DNA from: Coccinella septempunctata
Taxonomy: Eukaryota > Arthropoda > Insecta > Coleoptera > Coccinellidae
Direction: 5' to 3'
DNA length: 64,000 nucleotides
NCBI RefSeq assembly: GCF_907165205.1
Contig: NC_058198.1
Location: 12,067,001-12,131,000, forward strand
Part shown: positions 34,745 to 47,408 of the stretch, piece after piece
Layout of the letters: the number at the start of each line of letters is the position of its first letter
Numbering within the stretch: the first letter of the stretch is position 1
Program-made: the position numbers and the translations under genes
Notes under the pieces: model-generated
Told to the model about the DNA's origin: nothing
Seen by the model: only the letters and a program-made list of their open reading frames with translations
The model's database searches: none

Positions 34745-35765
34745 TGTAGCAGGGGTAAAATCTGCAAGACAGACGAACACCCCCTTTCCTGAGGGGAAAC
34801 AAGTGTTGGTATTCTCACTCTCCTTAGCTCGAGATCCACTAAAAACCCTAAACTGCGTCTTCATAGGTTCCGGGCATTTTGCCTATTAACCAGTTGACTC
34901 TTATGGTTTCTGGACTCTCACACGATCATAGTCGTGTTGATAGTTGTATGCTGCCTATATCTTCTATAGGTTAAGCTCTTCTTGAGTTACATTTTAAATC
35001 CTTAACTGATCTCTCGGTCCTCGGTGGTAGGTTCTTGACCTTCTAGCTTCTTCTGTTGAATCGTAGTCGACTAATCTTCGTAGTTCCTCATTTCGATGTT
35101 GTTTGGCTTTGTCGAATATCCTTTCCACCTTTCTCTTCATAAATTCTGTAACTGGTTCCCATTCCAAGTCCTTGTAGATTTAGGTACAGGGATACAGGGT
35201 ACATCCATCGCCATTCTATGGAGTTTATTCTCAGTGACCTGTATTCTCTTGATGTGGGTCTTGGCTGCGAAGCCCCATGCCGCTGATCCATATGTCAGTT
35301 GTGGTCGCGCGATAGTTTTAATCATCGTCAACTTGATGTTCTTATTCATAGGACTTCTCTGCCTATGAGTGGATAAAGTCTACTCATTGCGGCTTTTGTT
35401 TTATCAACTGCACATTTAATGTGGTTTTAACATGTTAGTCCTCTGTCAAGCATCACTCCTAGGTATGTTCCTGTGTCATCTGCGTACAAGGTGAGCATAT
35501 TTCTAGCATTCTTCGGGATATCGTAAACGTATATTACGTAAGGCAGAGGTCCAAGTACCGATCCTTGAGGCACTCCCGCTTCCAATTGTCTGGTTTGAGA
35601 GGTTGCTCCATCTATCTTCACATGAAAGTTTCTATTCCTTAGATAGTTCCTTATAATCTTGCACAGCTTGGTCAAATATCCTGCTTTTTTTATCTTGTAG
35701 ATTAGGCCTTCGTGCCATACTCCATCAAAAGCTCTTTCGATATCCATCAGAACAAATCCTAAAAA
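34745..35765 (-). pseudogene. Jockey-like LINE, copy 1, with in-frame deletion
   Basis: Minus-strand RT fragment: FVLMDIERAFDGVWHEGLIY, IIRNYLRNRNFHVKID, AGVPQGSVLGPL, then the catalytic LTLYADDTG. Directly after ADDTG the frame jumps to YLGVMLDRGLTC, so about 80 residues present in the copy at 38127 are missing, the frame being kept. Further 3' pieces read IARPQLTYGSAAWGFAAKTH (35349-35137). It ends near 34745 in a region shared with the other copy ('gcaggggtaaaatctgc' on plus strand). Catalytic Asp pair intact but element truncated at both ends. Confidence 0.85.
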
Positions 35766-36240
35766 AGCCACCGCGCTCGAGAATGTACACGTGATGTTTT
35801 TTTTTGCAACTTTGGCGCCCTCCCACACATTTCCGTCATGCTTAAATTGTCAGATTAAGAGAATATATACGTTTCAACATGTAATTAACTACACGCTCGA
35901 GTATTTACAATGATCGTTTTTTGTTTTCAATATTCTGACAGGCTGTCCTAGACAATTCCCCCTATATACAGGTCTAAATTTTGGTAGAGCAACTATACAG
36001 GGTCCAGAGTATCTCCTCCCCATATACCCAAATAAAGCTAAAGGCCTTTTAAAAGGCATACTGATGGAACCTCCTTATTCTTCTGATAGCAAAGTATTTA
36101 CGTTTTGCTCATAGATGGCATTTGCTGCATATCACTAAGTATAATATTATTATATTATTATATATATAGTATTATCTGACACGCTCGAGTAACTCCCGAA
36201 TTTCCCTCTTGGGGTCCCCAACTATAGCGACATTGGGCAT
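35766..36240. repeat. three degenerate repeats around CGCTCGAG
   Basis: The octamer CGCTCGAG occurs near 35775, 35893 and 36181; the first two continue with similar sequence (a variant of 'tatttacaatgatcgtttttt'). A short ATATTATT-rich run lies between them (36145-36170). Looks like a small dispersed or decayed tandem repeat; no family recognised. Confidence 0.4.
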
Positions 36241-37463
36241 TTGTCCAGGCTCCAAATACTCCAGCGCCTTTTTAGCCCCCTTCATAATTAGTGGTTTCGG
36301 AGATGAGCTCGTATCATGAAGACTACTTTTTAACTAGGAATTACTCGATATTCCAGATTCATCTTGTATAAGTATGATTTTTCCATTCGTATTCTCTAGC
36401 GTTTTAGGAACACTTACATTCTTCACGAATAAATTCTTTAGATTACTGTTGTTGTTTTTTGATCGAAACTAAAAATATTCTCATGATTTTCCTGTATGTA
36501 GGTTGATTAAAAATCACTCCCCGATTTGATCAACAATACGATGAAAAACTTGTTGCGTTCAATATCCAGTTATTCCAGCTGCGCTTAATCCAAACCAGAA
36601 TGGAGAAGTGGAATGTCCATAAATGAAGAAGTAGTAAGCTAATAATTCATAATTGGATGGGATGCTATTTATTTCACCGTGCATTCGCCATCATTCCATT
36701 AAACAAACATTAATCAATTCGAATGATCTATGAAAAGGAGGGCTTCGTAAACAGATCGTTTATGAAATTGGAATTATATCGCCTCTAACGAATTAAACAA
36801 AGCAGATTTGGGGCATATGCCGGTCGATTCATTTTCACGAGACAATCATTGGATACCGAACTTTTTTAATTCTGGTTATAGTTCTTTCATATCGCTCTTT
36901 TTCGAAGCGTGAGTACCCATTGAAATCCTTCGAGCGTTCACCAATACAGAATGAACATCGGCCAAAGGATAAAAATAAAGCCCGCATTGGAAATTTATAT
37001 TCAGATTATAACAATGGAACACTTCAATTTTCCGCTTATACACCTCGCAATGGATGGCATGGGAAAAAAAGAGAAGTTTTTTTGGGAACGATAATTTTTT
37101 GGTATTAGAACAGGATTGTTTGTCTGTTTTGCCCGATGGCAAAACCCACACAGGATATTCAGCGTTTTTGGGAATGAGTGAACGCTACCTTTTTTTAGTC
37201 GAAATATCGAAATCAGAAAATTACGTATAAAGAAGGATGAGAGAAAATAAATGAATCAAGAATGCCTATTCCGAAAAGAGAACTGTTTGTTAACGAGACT
37301 CGAAGTATTCTTTTCTCATTCATACAGGGAGTCCGACGAGGAACATTTCAAACTCCTACCATATATAGGGTCTATCATCAGTGTCACGAACTGGCTACTT
37401 AAAAATGTCTCCTTCAATTCAGAATTGAAATAATCTCTAACACTTTATAGCATTTGTGATATA
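36241..37463. other. no gene recognised
   Basis: No supported gene. The open frames at 36876-37151 and 36920-37108 on opposite strands overlap each other and show no domain. Confidence 0.35.
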
Positions 37464-38124
37464 CTGCGTAGGTCTTTGACTCGTACAAATATTTCAACGG
37501 TAGATTCTTGAGGTCCAAAGAATCAATTTTTCCTATAACATTTTTTCGAATCGGCTCGGATTAAAAGATACAGGCTGTATCTTTAAACCATAAAGAAAAT
37601 GTTATTTTTAGTTCTATCTCACAAACGATTCAATCGAATGAAATGAATTTTGGAATATATTATTCATTTATTCGATGAATCTTTTTCACACAAGATATCA
37701 CCCATGTCTTCCAGTTTTCTCATTATGACCATTACGTAATTCAAAGAACCCAACTCTTGTTACTGAGTTGGACGCTATCTAATGAATATTTGAACGTTTT
37801 GTAGAATAAAAGTATTCTTCATATTTCCTCGTACAACGCGCCGTTTCCGAGTAATTTGATGTTCAAAAATGAAAATTATCTGTGATATTCGGAAAATTGG
37901 ATCTGTTTTAGGTTCTCTGTTTAAAAGATCCACAGATGTGTAGTATTATAGATTAAGCTTATTATTCTGCAGGAAATTTTGTTTTTCCATAGCTCATTAC
38001 GAAAATTCAAAATGGCTATATATTTTTATCAGGGCTGAATCGACAAAAATGGTATAGGAAAAAAGTGTTTCTTTGACCTCAAGAATTTACTTTCAAAATA
38101 TTTGTAGGAGTCAAAGACTCACTG
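37464..38124. mobile_element. MITE of the 'GTCTTTGACTCG' family, copy A1
   Basis: Inverted ends GTCTTTGACTCGTACAAATA (from 37472) and the complement near 38098-38124 (AGTCAAAGACTCACTG), TA at 37462-37463 and 38125-38126. Interior is non-coding. The poly(T)-headed end of a LINE (38127) abuts the right end, so this TA may have served as its target. Confidence 0.8.
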
Positions 38125-38126
38125 TA

Positions 38127-39260
38127 GTTTTTTTTTTTTTTGGGTAGCAGGGGGAAAATCTGCAAGTCAGACGAACAAGTGTGGGGTTTCTCACTCTCCT
38201 GGCTCGAGACCCACTAAAAACCCTTAACTGCTTCTTGAATTTTGGTTCCGGGCATTTGCCTATAAACCGTTCATCTCTTAGTCGGTTTTCTTCTCGCACA
38301 CTATCGTGCTGGGATTTATGTGTTTATCCTTTTTTGGATTAACACTTTATTGAATTTTTCAATAAGTTTCTGTTGTTATTTTAATCTCTTTTTAATTGAT
38401 CTCTTGGTCTCCTTCGGTAAATCCGCATTCTCCATTTGTCTTCCTCTGGGTCGTAGTCCACTAGTCTCCTGAGTTCTTGATTCGGTTGGTTTTTCGCTGT
38501 TTCGAACAATTTCTGTGCTTTTCTGTTCATGAATTCCGTTATGGTTTCCCATTTTAGGTCCCTATAAATCTGTCTATTCCTGACAAACCAAGGTGCATCT
38601 ATTGCACGTCGTAGCAGCTTGTTTTCAGTGGCCTGAATTCTTTTGATATGGCTCTTTGCCGCGAAACCCCAGGCAACTGATCCATAAGTCAGTTGAGGCT
38701 TGGATTATCTTCAATTTTGTCTCTTTCGACATGTGGCTTCTTCTTCCTATCAGAGGGTAGAGTCTTTTCATCGCTGATTTCGTTTTGTCAATTGCTTGTT
38801 TGATATTACTTTTCCAAGTAAGTCCTTTGTCAAGCGTTATTCCTAAATATTTGGCTTTTTCCAGTCGATTTCTTCGCCGTCAACTTCCAGTTTCGTTGTG
38901 GGTCGCAGTCTTCTCTTCTGTAGTAATATTGCTTGGCTCTTTTGTCCATTGAGCTTGATTTTCCACCTTATGCACCAGTCATTCCTTTCGTCAATCGTTT
39001 CTTGTAGAACTCGTTCTATTACTTCTGGGTTGCGGTGTCGAGTTGCTATGCCTGTGTCGTCAGCATATAACGTTAGCATGGTTTTTGGATTTTTCGGAAT
39101 ATCGTGGATGTGTATGTTGTACAGAAGTGGCCCAAGTACTGATCCTTGGGGTACACCAGCCTCTATATCTCTTGTTGAGGAGCATTCTCCTCCCACTTTC
39201 ACGTAAAATCTTCTATTTTTGAGATAATTCCTGATCAACCTGTAGTTATAGTTCGGAAAG
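38127..39260 (-). pseudogene. Jockey-like LINE, copy 2, with poly(A) tail
   Basis: Minus strand, 5'-truncated near 39260. Open frame 39298-38843 carries LIRNYLKNRRFYVKVGGE, AGVPQGSVLGPLLYNIHI, LTLYADDTG (catalytic Asp pair) and, after the fingers/palm, WCIRWKIKLNGQKSQ. A frameshifted remainder reads AVAWGFAAKSHIKRIQ-like sequence near 38640-38700. The 3' end contains a run of T on the plus strand (38127-38141), i.e. a poly(A) tail. Frameshifts make it inactive. Confidence 0.85.
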
Positions 39261-40425
39261 GGGGAAACATTCCACTGTAACCCCCATTGTGCCCCCAATC
39301 AGAGCTGTTCCCACAGCTGCGCATGTCATTAGTTAGACTATGTATATTGAAATAGCGCAGTGGGAGGCAGAGTAGATCTCAAGGTCGTGCTGCCCTGTAA
39401 CCTCTGCTAACATTCTATCTATACTGAGGAAAAAATTCCCGTTGCCGTCAGGCCAATCAATTATTAACAAATGATGTTGAAATGGCCCACCATTTTCTGG
39501 CTTTCTTTCAACTTTTATTCGAGATACATAATCAGACGAATAGATTTTATTTATTTGAATTATTTTATGGTCTTTTCTTCATATTATTATTAAAGTTCAT
39601 TGTGCTTCGATTTATCAGATCATTAGCAGTACGGAACAGTTACATTTCATTCACATACTATTTTAACAAAAGTGAACTATTAAATATATACAATATAAGA
39701 TCTAGATTGAATTGACCAAGTTGGTGAGTTGAAGATATTTGATCGTAGTTCTCCATAATGATGTTGAAAATCTGGAAAAGGAGGAAACTGATATAAATCA
39801 GTTATTTTGATTTCAATAAACGAACGATTTTTTTACTAATCTACATATTCTTAGAACTTAACGTTCAACGTAAAATTTTCAATGTGAAAATTCAACTGCT
39901 TTTAAAATGATCAATAATAATGCGTTTTCTAGCTATCAGATAAAAGAATGTATCAAACAACAACCAGACTTCGAAAATTTCAGACAACATTTCATACATT
40001 TTTCATCAATAACATTCGGATGTATAAGGGAAAATCAGGAAGGCAGGTTCAAACCCATTTTTAAGTGGACATTTTGAGTGTATTGTTGTGGGATGTTTCA
40101 ATGAGATTACACTTGGTATTGAAAAAATTACCCAAATTTAAAGAGGTTCAAAGGTGACGTTTTAGAATTCTTCGCAGACATTGTGTTGCTCAGAATTGAT
40201 TTACGGCATTTCAATTTCAACTATATGTTTTGTACACCTTATCTAGAAATGAAATATACTCTTTTTTTAACTATACATATATTCTGTTGTTGTTCCAAGT
40301 GGCAAGAGAAGAGATGAACCATTGTAGGATCAACATAAGGATATTTCAACCGACTTCATGCACTCCTATTCTTAATTGAAGCAGACATTTTCTACCCATC
40401 GGGCCTCGATGAAACGTGGAAGACT
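39261..40425. other. no gene recognised
   Basis: No supported gene or repeat; AT-rich, ends with the GGAAGACT target duplicate (40418-40425) of the next element. Confidence 0.4.
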
Positions 40426-41491
40426 CATAGGCAGAAATAGGGGGGGGGGGCGTGCCCCCCAGAGGTCCACGGTGCCCCCCCACCAGAAAAAAGTGAGAGA
40501 GGGAAAGTGGCAGAAGAGGGCGAAGGAAGAAAAATGGTGAGGAAAAAAAGGAAGAAAAAAAGCCACAAAAAAAACAGCTATTCTGCGGAGCTTTTTCGTT
40601 GTTTTCAGCTATTTCTGAAATTTTCGCACATCTTTTCCTCCCAAAATCTAAAACATAGGATTAGAATTCATACGTATAGGGAACTCCGATATACGTATTC
40701 TTTTCTTTTGATGATTTATGTTTTTCCTATTCATTTATTTTTTATTCTGCTGAAAGAATTAACCGTCATTCAATTTTATATCACGCAATTGTAAACATTG
40801 AGGATGAGGACCAAATACGTATTGAAAATCATGGAATTGGTGATTCGTTCCAAGAAGATATAGCAAAGGAGGCGCAATTCGTCAGAAAGGTGATGACGTA
40901 CATGTGGGCTAATGTCAAGCTTAATTGACAGAATTGGTATCTTTAGCAATGCCATAACATAGGCCATAGATAAAGTTAGAAAGAAGATAATTTAAGATGA
41001 CTTCAACTTGTGTTCGAAAACTTGCTGCAGATACTTCCACAAGTCAAGAGAGTTAGTGGATAAGAATGAAATTATTTAAATTTATTGCACGGCCCAATCT
41101 GATTTCATGTGAGCTAAGCTGATCTTATAATTTTCCTTAAAATTACTCAAGGAATCTCCTCTTTTCGTCTGTACCTTCAATTTAGGAACATCATGTATAT
41201 TTCCAATATGTCACTTAAAAAGAAGGTATTACTTAATTTCTCGAATTCACAAAATACATATTTTTGCAGAGAGGTTTTCAGATATTTCCCAAGTTCAATT
41301 AACGTGAAAGGCATTTTCCGTCATTTTGCTAGCTATTTATGAAAGAAAATTGACTACTACTGCAATAAATTTCAGAACACCTTAAAATTGCTCTGAAAAC
41401 AAATAAATTTTAAAAAATTTCCGGACCTACCTCACACCTCCCTGAGGGGTGCCCCCCCCCCCTCCACAAGAAATGTCTATTTCCGCGTATG
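40426..41491. mobile_element. hAT-type non-autonomous element, 8-bp target duplication
   Basis: Terminal inverted repeats CATAGGCAGAAATAG (40426) and CATACGCGGAAATAG (complement ending 41491), flanked by the perfect 8-bp duplicate GGAAGACT (40418-40425 and 41492-41499). Eight-base duplications and CA-starting ends fit the hAT superfamily. Just inside each terminus is a G/C homopolymer tract (G run at 40440-40450, C run at about 41451-41461), so the tips could fold through long G:C pairing. Interior is AT-rich; frame 40507-40794 is Lys-rich and probably chance. Confidence 0.9.
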
Positions 41492-41499
41492 GGAAGACT

Positions 41500-42693
41500 A
41501 TTACTTTTATTCACTAGTGTTACCCATATCATATTATACAAAATAACCACGAACAAAACATCAGACCAAGTGCTTGAGTCTACGAGCGTGTATGATAAAG
41601 ATCACTCGTTCGTTATCCATCAATCCATCGAACGTTGGAAAGATGCCTTTGAAGGAATAGTTCATAGAGTGGTTCCTCGAGAATTGAAATCTACGCTTAT
41701 GGCGTCACGAACGTATACGAGAAAAACTCCAGTGGAATCTTCCTAGTAAGGACCATTCCAAAAACTTCCTTGGGAACTATGCGAGATCTAAAAGTAGGTG
41801 GCTATTCGCAACAATATGCTTACCTCCTTACTGGAATCCTCAAAAGTCATTGTCGCACATAATGTGAAAGGGTGTAGCAGAAACTGTCGAGTGCAGATTG
41901 TGTGTGCAGGAGGAAAAACTCCAGATCAATCGGAAGGCCTATGAACTTGCGAAAAAAAGCTTAACACCTGCAGAACTCGAAACCTTTTGTGGGTATAGAA
42001 AAAACGATTTTAAGTTCAACAATGGAATGATTCTCCCGAGGAATTCCTCAAGCAGAAAGATTCCTGGTGCCTCCACAAAGCTGCTGTATCTTCACGAGGT
42101 GACCTTCGTGTGAGACTCATGATATTTTGTATTTGTATTTGTAGCACATGGAGAAATAGGCAGATAAGACATGCAGGCTACATGGATCGGAAAAAGAAAC
42201 AGCTGTAGGAGAATCGAAATTTCACTATAATGAAAGTGGACTTTGGGGGATGATAGCTCGGCTATCTTGACTGAGGCAACTTTTGACTAAATGTTCTTCC
42301 TTCGTCTAAAAAAAAACCTTTGGAAGAACCTCAAACAAGTTTGTGATACCTTCCTTCATTTGATTAAAGTTTGGCTTTCGATTTCGGTCGAAAAATCGAG
42401 TAGGCGCTATTCCAAAAATTGCTAGCCAATTTATGAGATTTAGTGCAAAAAATTTGAATATATATCTCCCGACTTCGACGTAATGTCACAGGGTTGTCAT
42501 GAAGGGATATTAAGAGCTGAAAAAATATTGCCATTCCCGAAAAGATTCAATCGTGAATGAGAAAAGAATTTCGCCTTCATTGATCCTGATATCATCTCAT
42601 TTCTCGTTGGGTGAAAAACACCGTTTATCCCGCATTCTCCATTCGGCGCTCTGCCATTCGATTTAGAATGATCGAAGTTTCCATTCCGCCTTC
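41500..42693. other. no gene recognised
   Basis: Two plus-strand frames (41489-41746 and 41898-42113) include KSLTPAELETFCGYRKNDFK but no family I can name, and no splice sites were fixed. They may be decayed TE coding sequence. Confidence 0.3.
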
Positions 42694-43266
42694 TTAGATC
42701 AAATTTATTTTTACTGCTGCGTGATATATTTTTCTGTTCTCCAATGTCCTACAGTTCATCCTTGCAGCAAGGCGAAGTGCATTCGCTGATGATTCCGACG
42801 GATCCTCCGTCGAATTTCTATATTGGATCCGCCATTGCATCAGATTTATAGCTGAGATGTAAAAACACCAATAACAAATACTGATGTAGATTCGGCTGGA
42901 TGGATTCTGTGCCATTGTTGGAGTTTCTGAGACAGCGGCCCATGAATACCGAGCGAGCAAGAAGTAACGCACAAAATTTATAACTTTAATTGTTACTATT
43001 TTGTAGTAAAAATGCTCGAATTTTTCATTCAAAGGGTGATTCATTATATGGTACTCTTTAAGAAAACTGACATTAAATGGAAAAATCCATTTCACCACCT
43101 TGATCAAAAAGTTCATTTCTCTAAATCTACAGGGTGTTTTCAAAAGTGAGGCTTTATTTTGACAGAAGCTAGAACTCATCAAAATAGGTCGTTCAACTAA
43201 AAATTGTCTGTATAAAATATCCAAGATGACTGAGATGCAACCCCTAGAAGTTCGACAAAATTTCAT
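42694..43266 (-). CDS. unrecognised 190-codon open frame, partly repeat-derived
   Basis: Minus-strand frame opening MKFCRTSRGCISVILD and ending YHAAVKINLI. Its first third overlaps an apparent element terminus (TACAGGGTGTTTTCAAAAGT from 43131 on the plus strand), so that part is probably antisense repeat. The lower part (about 42950-42694: MAQNPSSRIYIS, MQWRIQYRNSTEDPSESSAN) has mixed composition and could be an old exon. No domain recognised; a chance fusion of open sequence is quite possible. Confidence 0.25.
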   Translation of the reverse strand: MKFCRTSRGCISVILDILYRQFLVERPILMSSSFCQNKASLLKTPCRFREMNFLIKVVKWIFPFNVSFLKEYHIMNHPLNEKFEHFYYKIVTIKVINFVRYFLLARYSWAAVSETPTMAQNPSSRIYISICYWCFYISAINLMQWRIQYRNSTEDPSESSANALRLAARMNCRTLENRKIYHAAVKINLI

Positions 43267-43330
43267 GGAATTTCAAGTGGAAGGACTGTGGAAGGTGACT
43301 CCGGCATCGCAAAAGCGAAACAAAACATAA
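43131..43330 (+). repeat. terminal fragment of a TACAGGGTG-type element
   Basis: TACAGGGTGTTTTCAAAAGT at 43131 has the look of a Tc1/mariner-type terminus (TA plus CAGGG). No opposite end was identified. Confidence 0.35.
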
Positions 43331-43551
43331 ACATAAGGCTGGACAATAATGGTTCAGTACCAAGTTCATCGGATTAGATGCATCAGGTCACTTTTGAGAG
43401 AATCATAATTGTTGTATCGTGCAATTTAGGGTGAAAAAAAAAATGTATAAATCGAGGCAGTTTCTTGAAAGTGCCTATGTTAGTAATGGTGAAAAAGTGC
43501 TTTGATGTTTCCCCATTTCATCCCATTTTTACCACGATTTTATCACTTACA

Positions 43552-44638
43552 ATGCTCGAAAACCTTGATCGAAAAGACTATTGAATATAACAGACATTTA
43601 GTCCTGACCTTCGTTGATTTCCACAAGGCGTTTGATACGGTAGAATTAACTGCTATTTTAAAAGCATTCAATGAATGCCGAATAGACCATGGACACACAA
43701 ATGTCATCAAAAATATATACAACAACGCCACAACAACGATCAACCTCCACTCCCAAACAAAGAAAATCAGAATAGGAAGAAGCGTCAGGCAAGGTGATAC
43801 TTTATCACCTAAACTATTCATCACTGTCCTGGAGTATGCTCTCAAAAAGTTGGAATGGGAAAACAAGGGCATTAGTATCGATGGGGAAAGACTCAATCAT
43901 CTTAGATTCGCCGACGATATCGTACTCATCTCTGACAATCTAAGAGAAGCCGCAAGAACTTAAAAATGCAATACAGATCGGACTGAGGATAAATTTCGAT
44001 AAAACAAAGATGATGACCAATCTAGTCCCTAATAAGCTATTAAGTGTAGACAACGATACAAATCTTGCATAGCTACATATATCTGGAGCATGAACTGAGG
44101 ATTGATAGAGACAACCAAACAGCAGAACTGCCCAGAAGAACAACATTGGGATGGGCAGCATATGGCAAAATTCGTGATGTCTTCAAGAGCGATATTAGGA
44201 TTAAACTGAAGAAGGACGCTTTTAACATGTGTGTCTCACCAGTTCTCACCTATGGGGCAGAGACTTTAACCCTGACCAAAGCATCGGCAGGAAAACTACA
44301 AAAATCGCAACGCAAGATGGAAAGATCGATGCTGGGGATAATGCTAAGGGACAAAATTCGAAACGAGGAGATTTGCAGGAGAACGGGTGTGGATGATCTG
44401 GAGAGGATAACAAGAGCTAATTGGAGTTGGGCGGGACATATTGCAAGATCAAACGACGGCAGGTGGACGAGGAAAATTCTAGAATGGCGACCAAGAGCAG
44501 ATAAGCGAAGCCAAGGCCGACCTCCAACCAGATGACCTGAAAAGAATTAACACCAATTGGATGGCAACCGCACAGGACAGAGAAAGATGGAAATGCCTTG
44601 GGGAGGCATATGTTCAACAATGGACGTTTCAAGGCTGA
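43552..44638 (+). pseudogene. RTE-clade LINE, 3' half
   Basis: Frames carry the RT motifs VDFHKAFDTVE, RQGDTLSPKLFI and FADDIVLIS (catalytic Asp pair present), then after a frameshift YIYLEHELRIDRDNQTAE, LGWAAYGKIRDVF, LTYGAETLTLTKASAGKL, RKMERSMLGIMLRDKIRNEE, SWAGHIARSNDGRW and, in the next frame, ATAQDRERWKCLGEAYVQQW with a stop at 44636. RQGDT and the QDR...W...GEAYVQQW ending are typical of RTE elements. The DNA after it (gatgactaaaaaataatgag) fits RTE 3' tails. 5'-truncated, with at least two frameshifts. Confidence 0.9.
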
Positions 44639-44639
44639 A

Positions 44640-44959
44640 TGATGACTAAAAAATAATGAGAACAATTCGGCAATCCTAAGTTTCCATTTTCATTACCACG
44701 TAAATATCGAACGAGCCAATATCCTAAACGAAAACACATGGTCGAATCAGGAGATAATTTTTTTTCCACTGCTTTGCGATAATTCAGCTAACAAACGGTC
44801 CAGGGTCGTATTATAATCTATTTCAGTAATTATTTTCAATTTTTTTTTTTGATTTATCATTTTGAAAGTTTTTTACAGGTAATTTTTGGTTTGGACCAGT
44901 TCTACCTTCTGTTGAAAAAAAGCCCAACCTTCAAATACACCCTGTATATATCGTCCCCT
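44640..44959. other. no feature recognised
   Basis: AT-rich flank between the RTE fragment and a mariner relic; a CCCTGTATA near 44940 may be a short MITE end. Confidence 0.35.
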
Positions 44960-45960
44960 TCAAAGTAATCCCCATTAACTGCAACACACTTATGCCTGCG
45001 CTCGATCCAAACCTAGAAACATTTTTATATTTGGTTTTCGGTATGTCCATCTGTGTCCAATTTTTCCAATAATTCTTCTCGACTGCTGAAACGCGTTACC
45101 CGTAATGGTTTTTCAACTCGATTGAACAGAAAGAAGTCACGGGAAGCCAAATCAGGTGTATTCGGTAACTTTGCAATGGAATTTGTTGCATTTTTCGTCA
45201 GAAAATTTCGACGAATTGCTGCGCGCAAACGTCTCAAAACGCCCGAATAATACTCCTTCTTTTATTGCCTGGCTTTCTGGCCACTACTGGCACTACACGT
45301 TGTGATCCATAGAAACCGTGAGCATTGCCTTCTTTCTGACTGAAAACGACGTGGTTTTTTTGGTCTTGGCTCATTTGTTGAAAGGCGTTCATTTGCCTGA
45401 TGTCTGGATTGGGTGTCGTACCCATAAATCCACGTCTCTTCACCAGTATTGATCGTTTTGATGATTGTGGGATCGGATTCAGCCTCTCAAATCATGTCCT
45501 TTGCGACTTCAACACGGTCTCTTTTTTGCAAGAAATTGAGGTGTTTCGGCACCAACTCTGCTGCTACACGATGAAAACCCAAATCATTTACCAAAATGTC
45601 TTGGACGCTGGTCGGATACATAGGCAATGTTGAAGACCTCCGCTATCTCTCTGATGGTCAATTTGCGGTGATTGAGCAACATTTTTTATACTTTACCAAT
45701 GTTTTCGTCGGTTTTCGACGTCGATGGTCTGCCACTGCGTTCATCATCTACGATTGACTCACGACCACTTTTGGGCTGTCGTGCCACTATCTTATGACCG
45801 TTTTCTTCATAGAATCGTTGCTGAAACACTTTTCCAACATTTCCAACGTTCGCGCACCATTAAATCCGTTTTTTACTTGAAATTAAAAAAAGTTCGTTGT
45901 TGAAGATTTAAATCCATTGTAAATAAATTGTAAATAAATTGTAAAATTTCGCCATTTTTG
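44960..45960 (-). pseudogene. degenerate mariner transposon
   Basis: Minus strand from about 45950 down. Fragments in different frames read IVDDERSGRPSTSKTDEN, LNHRKLTIREIAEVFNI-like sequence, HFLVNDLGFHRVAAELVPK-like sequence, GEETWIYGYD (the usual GDETW with D to E at the first catalytic position), KNHVVFSQKEGNAHGFYGSQ, and near the end LPNTPDLASRDFFLFNRVEK plus a final GDYFEGD. Many frameshifts and replaced catalytic residues. The order of blocks is that of mariner. An imperfect terminal region is near 44960. Confidence 0.75.
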
Positions 45961-47408
45961 CAAATGTCAAGCTATGACGCTAAGATATAGAGGGAATATC
46001 AATCACAGATGTACCCACTTTTGATCTTTCTGAAAATTTTGCATTCTATGTTTACCGCAACTGCGGTTACATGATCAGTGGAAACATTTCGAGTGATACC
46101 ATTAAGCGGAGTTTATACAACGGGACTTTCTCGCCAACCGTATAAGGCGAAAAGAAGAAAACACTACCAGAATGTGATGTGTTGCCAGGACACTTGAAGG
46201 ACAAGTAGAAGTTACGAATATTACAATAATTTCCACATTCGTCGAAAAGATGGCAGCACTTAACGAATATCTCTTTTCAGTTTCACCAGGATATAAATTG
46301 TAGCCAATGGCGAGACTTTTCGAGAAATTTTTTCAGGTGGAAATTCATAGATGGATTAATTTCACTTTGGAAAGTTAATAACATGAATGAATAGTTGTTT
46401 TTTAATTTTTTTCCGTTTGACGAATAAAAATTATTTTGACTTTCCGAGCTGACGAACTGATTGAGTTGAATTATAATGAATTCCAGATCCAATGATATTT
46501 TTAATAATATTTTTCAGTGACGAACCTTGTGATTCAGCGGAGAAGTTTCGTCTTGTTCAATTTTTTTTTAAGTGGAAAATGGGAGAAGGTTTGTGAAGGG
46601 GAAAAATCCCGAAAAAAATCATTCATATAAGTCAGCGTTAAGAAAATGCCTTCACTGATAGTTTCCAAACTTGACAAGCTGAAATTTTGGGTTGGGGGAT
46701 TTGCTTGATCATTGTTTCACAGTAATCGTTTGAAAGCCACATAGCGATAATCCATTCGCCAAATCCTTATTCATTCGGGACGCTAAAATTTCCACTTTTA
46801 ATGCACATCTGAATATATCCCCCTAAAGTACTTGTTGCTAACTCGGGGAGTGAGATATTTAGAATTCGTAGCGTTACAAGCCAGGATCGATATTTATTGT
46901 TACATCGATATTGTCAAACCCTTCGGATGTACGAAGCGTGTCAGAGGGGTCCCCGAACAACAAATGTTGTCTTGGATTCAATGCAGCTACGTAGAAAATT
47001 TCCGTATATACCCACTTTTCAGGCCGTGTTCTGAAATATAATTCCACATTTCGATAGGGAGATGCTGAAATGTACATTTTTATGCGTTCTGCATAAATTT
47101 AACGAGTATAGTAAACTTTCCGAGGACAAAAGCTATCCATTTCCAATACGGTCTTCCACGTTTGAACAATGCGAAATACTACCAACATCATTCTATTTCC
47201 ATGAAAATTCAGACATATCCAGTTGATAATGAATTAATTAATTCCTAATTTCTTTTTTCCTGAAACAGTTCATCCAATATGCTCTTAATGGTTTCGTCAA
47301 TATGGCTAAAAATTAAATAAAAAAGGTACTTTTGAATATACATGGCCGACTATTGATCAAAATTTAAAATTGAACTGAAAACGATTTTCAATAACATGAG
47401 TTATTTAA
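45961..47408. other. no gene recognised
   Basis: No supported gene or element; frames at 46283-46492 and 46832-47041 show no domain. Confidence 0.4.

Noticed and set aside
36145..36175. Replication origin or promoter in the TATATT-rich run
   Set aside because: Short AT microsatellite; no associated gene or motif supports regulation.
35775..36190. Restriction-site or regulatory cluster of CTCGAG
   Set aside because: Three occurrences are explained by a small decayed repeat; nothing shows a regulatory role.
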